Source: an uncultured Altererythrobacter sp. (GTDB lineage: Bacteria > Pseudomonadota > Alphaproteobacteria > Sphingomonadales > Sphingomonadaceae). From it: a stretch of 20,318 bases of DNA. The translations under genes and the position numbers were made by a program. The notes beneath the pieces were generated by a model. It was not told where the DNA came from. It searched no databases and was given only the letters and a program-made list of their open reading frames with translations. Below are positions 18,301 through 20,318 of the stretch, piece after piece (the stretch's first letter is position 1; each line of letters begins with the position of its first letter). The DNA is taken from positions 1 to 20,318 of the forward strand of contig CAMPGP010000013.1 of the NCBI GenBank assembly GCA_946885545.1, given 5' to 3'.

Positions 18301-20274
18301 ATGAGTCTCGACCCGAACCGTCTCGCCCCCATGGCCAATGCCATTCGGGCCCTTTCGATGGATGCGGTGCAGGCGGCGAATTCGGGGCATCCGGGAATGC
18401 CGATGGGCATGGCCGATGTCGCCACGGTGCTGTGGTCGAAGTATCTGAAGTTCGACCCTTCCGATCCGAAATGGGCCGACCGCGACCGCTTCGTGCTCAG
18501 CGCCGGCCACGGCTCGATGCTGATCTATTCGCTGCTTCACCTCTCGGGCTACGCACACCCGACGATGGAGGAGATCGCGAACTTCCGCCAGCTCGGCAGC
18601 CCCTGCGCCGGGCACCCGGAGAACTTCCTGCTCGACGGTGTCGAGTGCACCACCGGGCCGCTCGGCCAGGGCCTTGCGATGGCCGTGGGCATGGCGATCG
18701 CCGAGCGCCATCTGAACGCCGAATTCGGCAGTGACCTGGTCGATCACCGCACATGGGTCGTCGCGGGCGACGGGTGCCTGATGGAAGGCGTGAACCACGA
18801 AGCGATCGGCATTGCCGGACACCTCAAGCTCGGCCGCATGATCGTGCTGTGGGACGACAACGCGATCACCATCGACGGTTCGACCGACCTTTCGACCAGC
18901 GAGGACATCCGCGCGCGTTACGAGGCGACCGGTTGGCATGTCGTTTCCTGCGACGGGCACGATCCGGAGGCCATCCAGCGCGCGATCGACGAGGCCGTGG
19001 CGGACGAGCGCCCCTCGCTCGTTGCCTGCCGCACCGTGATCGGCAAGGGCGCGCCCAACAAGCAGGGCACCAGTGCCACGCACGGCGCGGCGCTCGGCGC
19101 GGACGAAGTCGCCGCGGCGCGCGAGGAACTGGGCTGGGACGCGCCCGCCTTCGAAGTGCCCGAGGGCATCCTCGCCGACTGGCGCGCGACCGGCGAGCGT
19201 GGGCGCATCGCGCATGGCGAATGGCGCGAGCGGCTTGGCGCGTCGTCGCACAAAGCTGAGTTCGAACGGCGCATGGCGGGCGACCTGCCCACCAGCGACA
19301 AGGCCGAACAGGCGTTCGCCGACTGGCTGAAGCAGGATCACAAGGTCGCCACCCGCAAGGCGTCGGAAATGGCGCTCGAGGTGCTGGTGCCGCTGCTACC
19401 CGAGATGATCGGCGGCTCGGCCGACCTCACCGGTTCGAACAACACCAAGACCAAGACGATGCAGCCGCTCACCGGCGACGATTACGGCGGGCGTTATCTC
19501 TATTACGGCATTCGCGAATTTGGCATGGCCGCGGCGATGAACGGCATGGCGCTGCACGGCGGGGTGATCCCCTACGGCGGCACGTTCCTGATCTTCAGCG
19601 ACTATTGCCGCAACGCGGTGCGCCTCTCCGCGCTCCAGCAGACGCGCGCGATCTATGTCTTCACGCACGATTCGATCGGGCTGGGCGAGGACGGGCCGAC
19701 GCACCAGCCGGTCGAGCAGGTGATGAGCCTGCGCTTGATTCCCAACCTCAACGTGTTCCGCCCGGCCGACGTGATCGAGACTGCCGAGTGCTGGCAGCTG
19801 GCGCTCGCGGCGAAGGAAACGCCTTCGGTCCTCGCGCTCAGCCGCCAGAACTTGCCGCAACTTCGCCATGAAGGTGAGATGCTCAGCGGCAAGGGTGCCT
19901 ATCGCCTGCGCGCCGCGACCGCGGAGCGCAAGGTGGTGCTGATCGCGACCGGCTCGGAAGTCGAGGTAGCCTGCGATACCGCGGCGGCGCTCGAAGCGGA
20001 TGGCATCGGCGCAGACGTGATTTCAATGCCTTGCATGGAACTGTTCGCGCAGCAGGACGAGGCCTATCGCGCCGATCTCCTGCCCGCCGAGGTGCTCAAG
20101 GTCTCGATCGAGGCCGGATCGACGCTGGGCTGGGAACGCTACACCGGCACCGACGGCCTCCAGATCGGCCTCGACCGTTTCGGCGCATCGGCGCCGGCGG
20201 AAGATCTGTTTGCGAAATTCGGCTTCACCGCGGAAGCCATCGTCCCCAAAATCAAAGCCGCACTGGGCATTTAG
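18301..20274 (+). CDS. tkt: Transketolase
   Basis: Transketolase moves two-carbon units between sugar phosphates in the pentose phosphate pathway, using thiamine diphosphate. The 657-residue protein has the normal length. It shows the substrate-site motif [12 protein letters not shown] (about 27-38), the thiamine/Mg-binding [13 protein letters not shown] (GDG at 156-158), and the catalytic Glu in [11 protein letters not shown] (E406). A C-terminal transketolase domain follows. AGGAG lies 11 bases upstream, a rather long spacing. An in-frame ATG at 18208 would add 31 unlike residues, so I chose 18301. It is divergent from the zapA cluster and followed after 14 bases by gap, as in many sphingomonad central carbon operons. 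Confidence 0.97.
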   Translation: MSLDPNRLAPMANAIRALSMDAVQAANSGHPGMPMGMADVATVLWSKYLKFDPSDPKWADRDRFVLSAGHGSMLIYSLLHLSGYAHPTMEEIANFRQLGSPCAGHPENFLLDGVECTTGPLGQGLAMAVGMAIAERHLNAEFGSDLVDHRTWVVAGDGCLMEGVNHEAIGIAGHLKLGRMIVLWDDNAITIDGSTDLSTSEDIRARYEATGWHVVSCDGHDPEAIQRAIDEAVADERPSLVACRTVIGKGAPNKQGTSATHGAALGADEVAAAREELGWDAPAFEVPEGILADWRATGERGRIAHGEWRERLGASSHKAEFERRMAGDLPTSDKAEQAFADWLKQDHKVATRKASEMALEVLVPLLPEMIGGSADLTGSNNTKTKTMQPLTGDDYGGRYLYYGIREFGMAAAMNGMALHGGVIPYGGTFLIFSDYCRNAVRLSALQQTRAIYVFTHDSIGLGEDGPTHQPVEQVMSLRLIPNLNVFRPADVIETAECWQLALAAKETPSVLALSRQNLPQLRHEGEMLSGKGAYRLRAATAERKVVLIATGSEVEVACDTAAALEADGIGADVISMPCMELFAQQDEAYRADLLPAEVLKVSIEAGSTLGWERYTGTDGLQIGLDRFGASAPAEDLFAKFGFTAEAIVPKIKAALGI

Positions 20275-20288
20275 CAGGAGCTTTCCAC

Positions 20289-20318
20289 ATGGCGACCAAG
20301 GTTGCGATCAACGGTTTC
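20289..20318 (+). CDS. gap: Glyceraldehyde-3-phosphate dehydrogenase, first 10 codons only
   Basis: AGGAG stands 8 bases before the ATG at 20289. The codons visible before the window ends give MATKVAINGF, the NAD-binding start typical of type I GAPDH (xKVAINGFGRIGR). The gene follows tkt in the same direction, which supports the assignment. The rest lies outside the window. Confidence 0.8.
   Translation, partial: MATKVAINGF

Noticed and set aside
17959..19341. Minus-strand open frame of about 460 codons opposite tkt
   Set aside because: It overlaps a complete transketolase and has no domain; it is a shadow frame.

Overview
The window is GC-rich, densely packed chromosomal DNA with bacterial gene structure. 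Gene content and order point to an alphaproteobacterium, most likely a sphingomonad of the Erythrobacter type. The clues are the sdhE-mfd cluster divergent from recG, a small coiled-coil gene-zapA-6S RNA-fau cluster divergent from tkt-gap, and a bkd operon. The taxonomic placement is inference. The genes look like core chromosome plus a small signalling module. No insertion sequence, prophage, CRISPR array or integrase is visible.

Layout. Positions 1-1850: the 5' part of tRNA-Asn (minus) and nadK (minus), then a divergent stand-alone EAL phosphodiesterase (plus). Positions 1844-5731: mfd and upstream sdhE, both minus. Positions 5760-5840: a REP-like paired hairpin. Positions 5868-7928: recG (plus). 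Positions 7925-10458: a minus-strand two-gene unit encoding an H-NOX haem sensor and a GAF-GGDEF-EAL cyclic-di-GMP enzyme, with overlapping start and stop. Positions 10686-10762: tRNA-Pro(CGG), then thyA (plus). Positions 11842-15584: a strong predicted promoter followed by bkdA1-bkdA2-bkdB, encoding E1alpha, E1beta and E2 of a branched-chain 2-oxoacid dehydrogenase. Positions 15600-16058: a secreted protein of unknown function (minus). Positions 16246-16322: tRNA-Asp. Positions 16372-18106 (minus): a small coiled-coil gene, zapA, 6S RNA, fau and a DUF2842 membrane protein. Positions 18301-20318: tkt and the first codons of gap.

How the genes fit together. Mfd and RecG are related SF2 translocases for transcription-coupled repair and fork/recombination processing. 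Each is convergent with a cyclic-di-GMP gene, and in both cases the stop codons interlock within 4 bp. ThyA and Fau belong to folate/one-carbon metabolism. The Bkd proteins feed branched-chain acyl-CoA production; their E3 partner is not in the window. Tkt and Gap start a central carbon operon. The most interesting module is the H-NOX/GGDEF-EAL pair, which should couple nitric oxide to cyclic-di-GMP. Such pairs are known in other proteobacteria, so the class is not new, but residue-level features here are worth testing: a non-polar distal pocket, a degenerate I-site and an N-terminal Cys cluster. No stretch longer than 300 bases lacks a gene. The longest gaps are 10459-10685 (no clear promoter seen), 18107-18300 (divergent upstream region, no clear promoter seen) and 16059-16245 (tRNA-Asp promoter).
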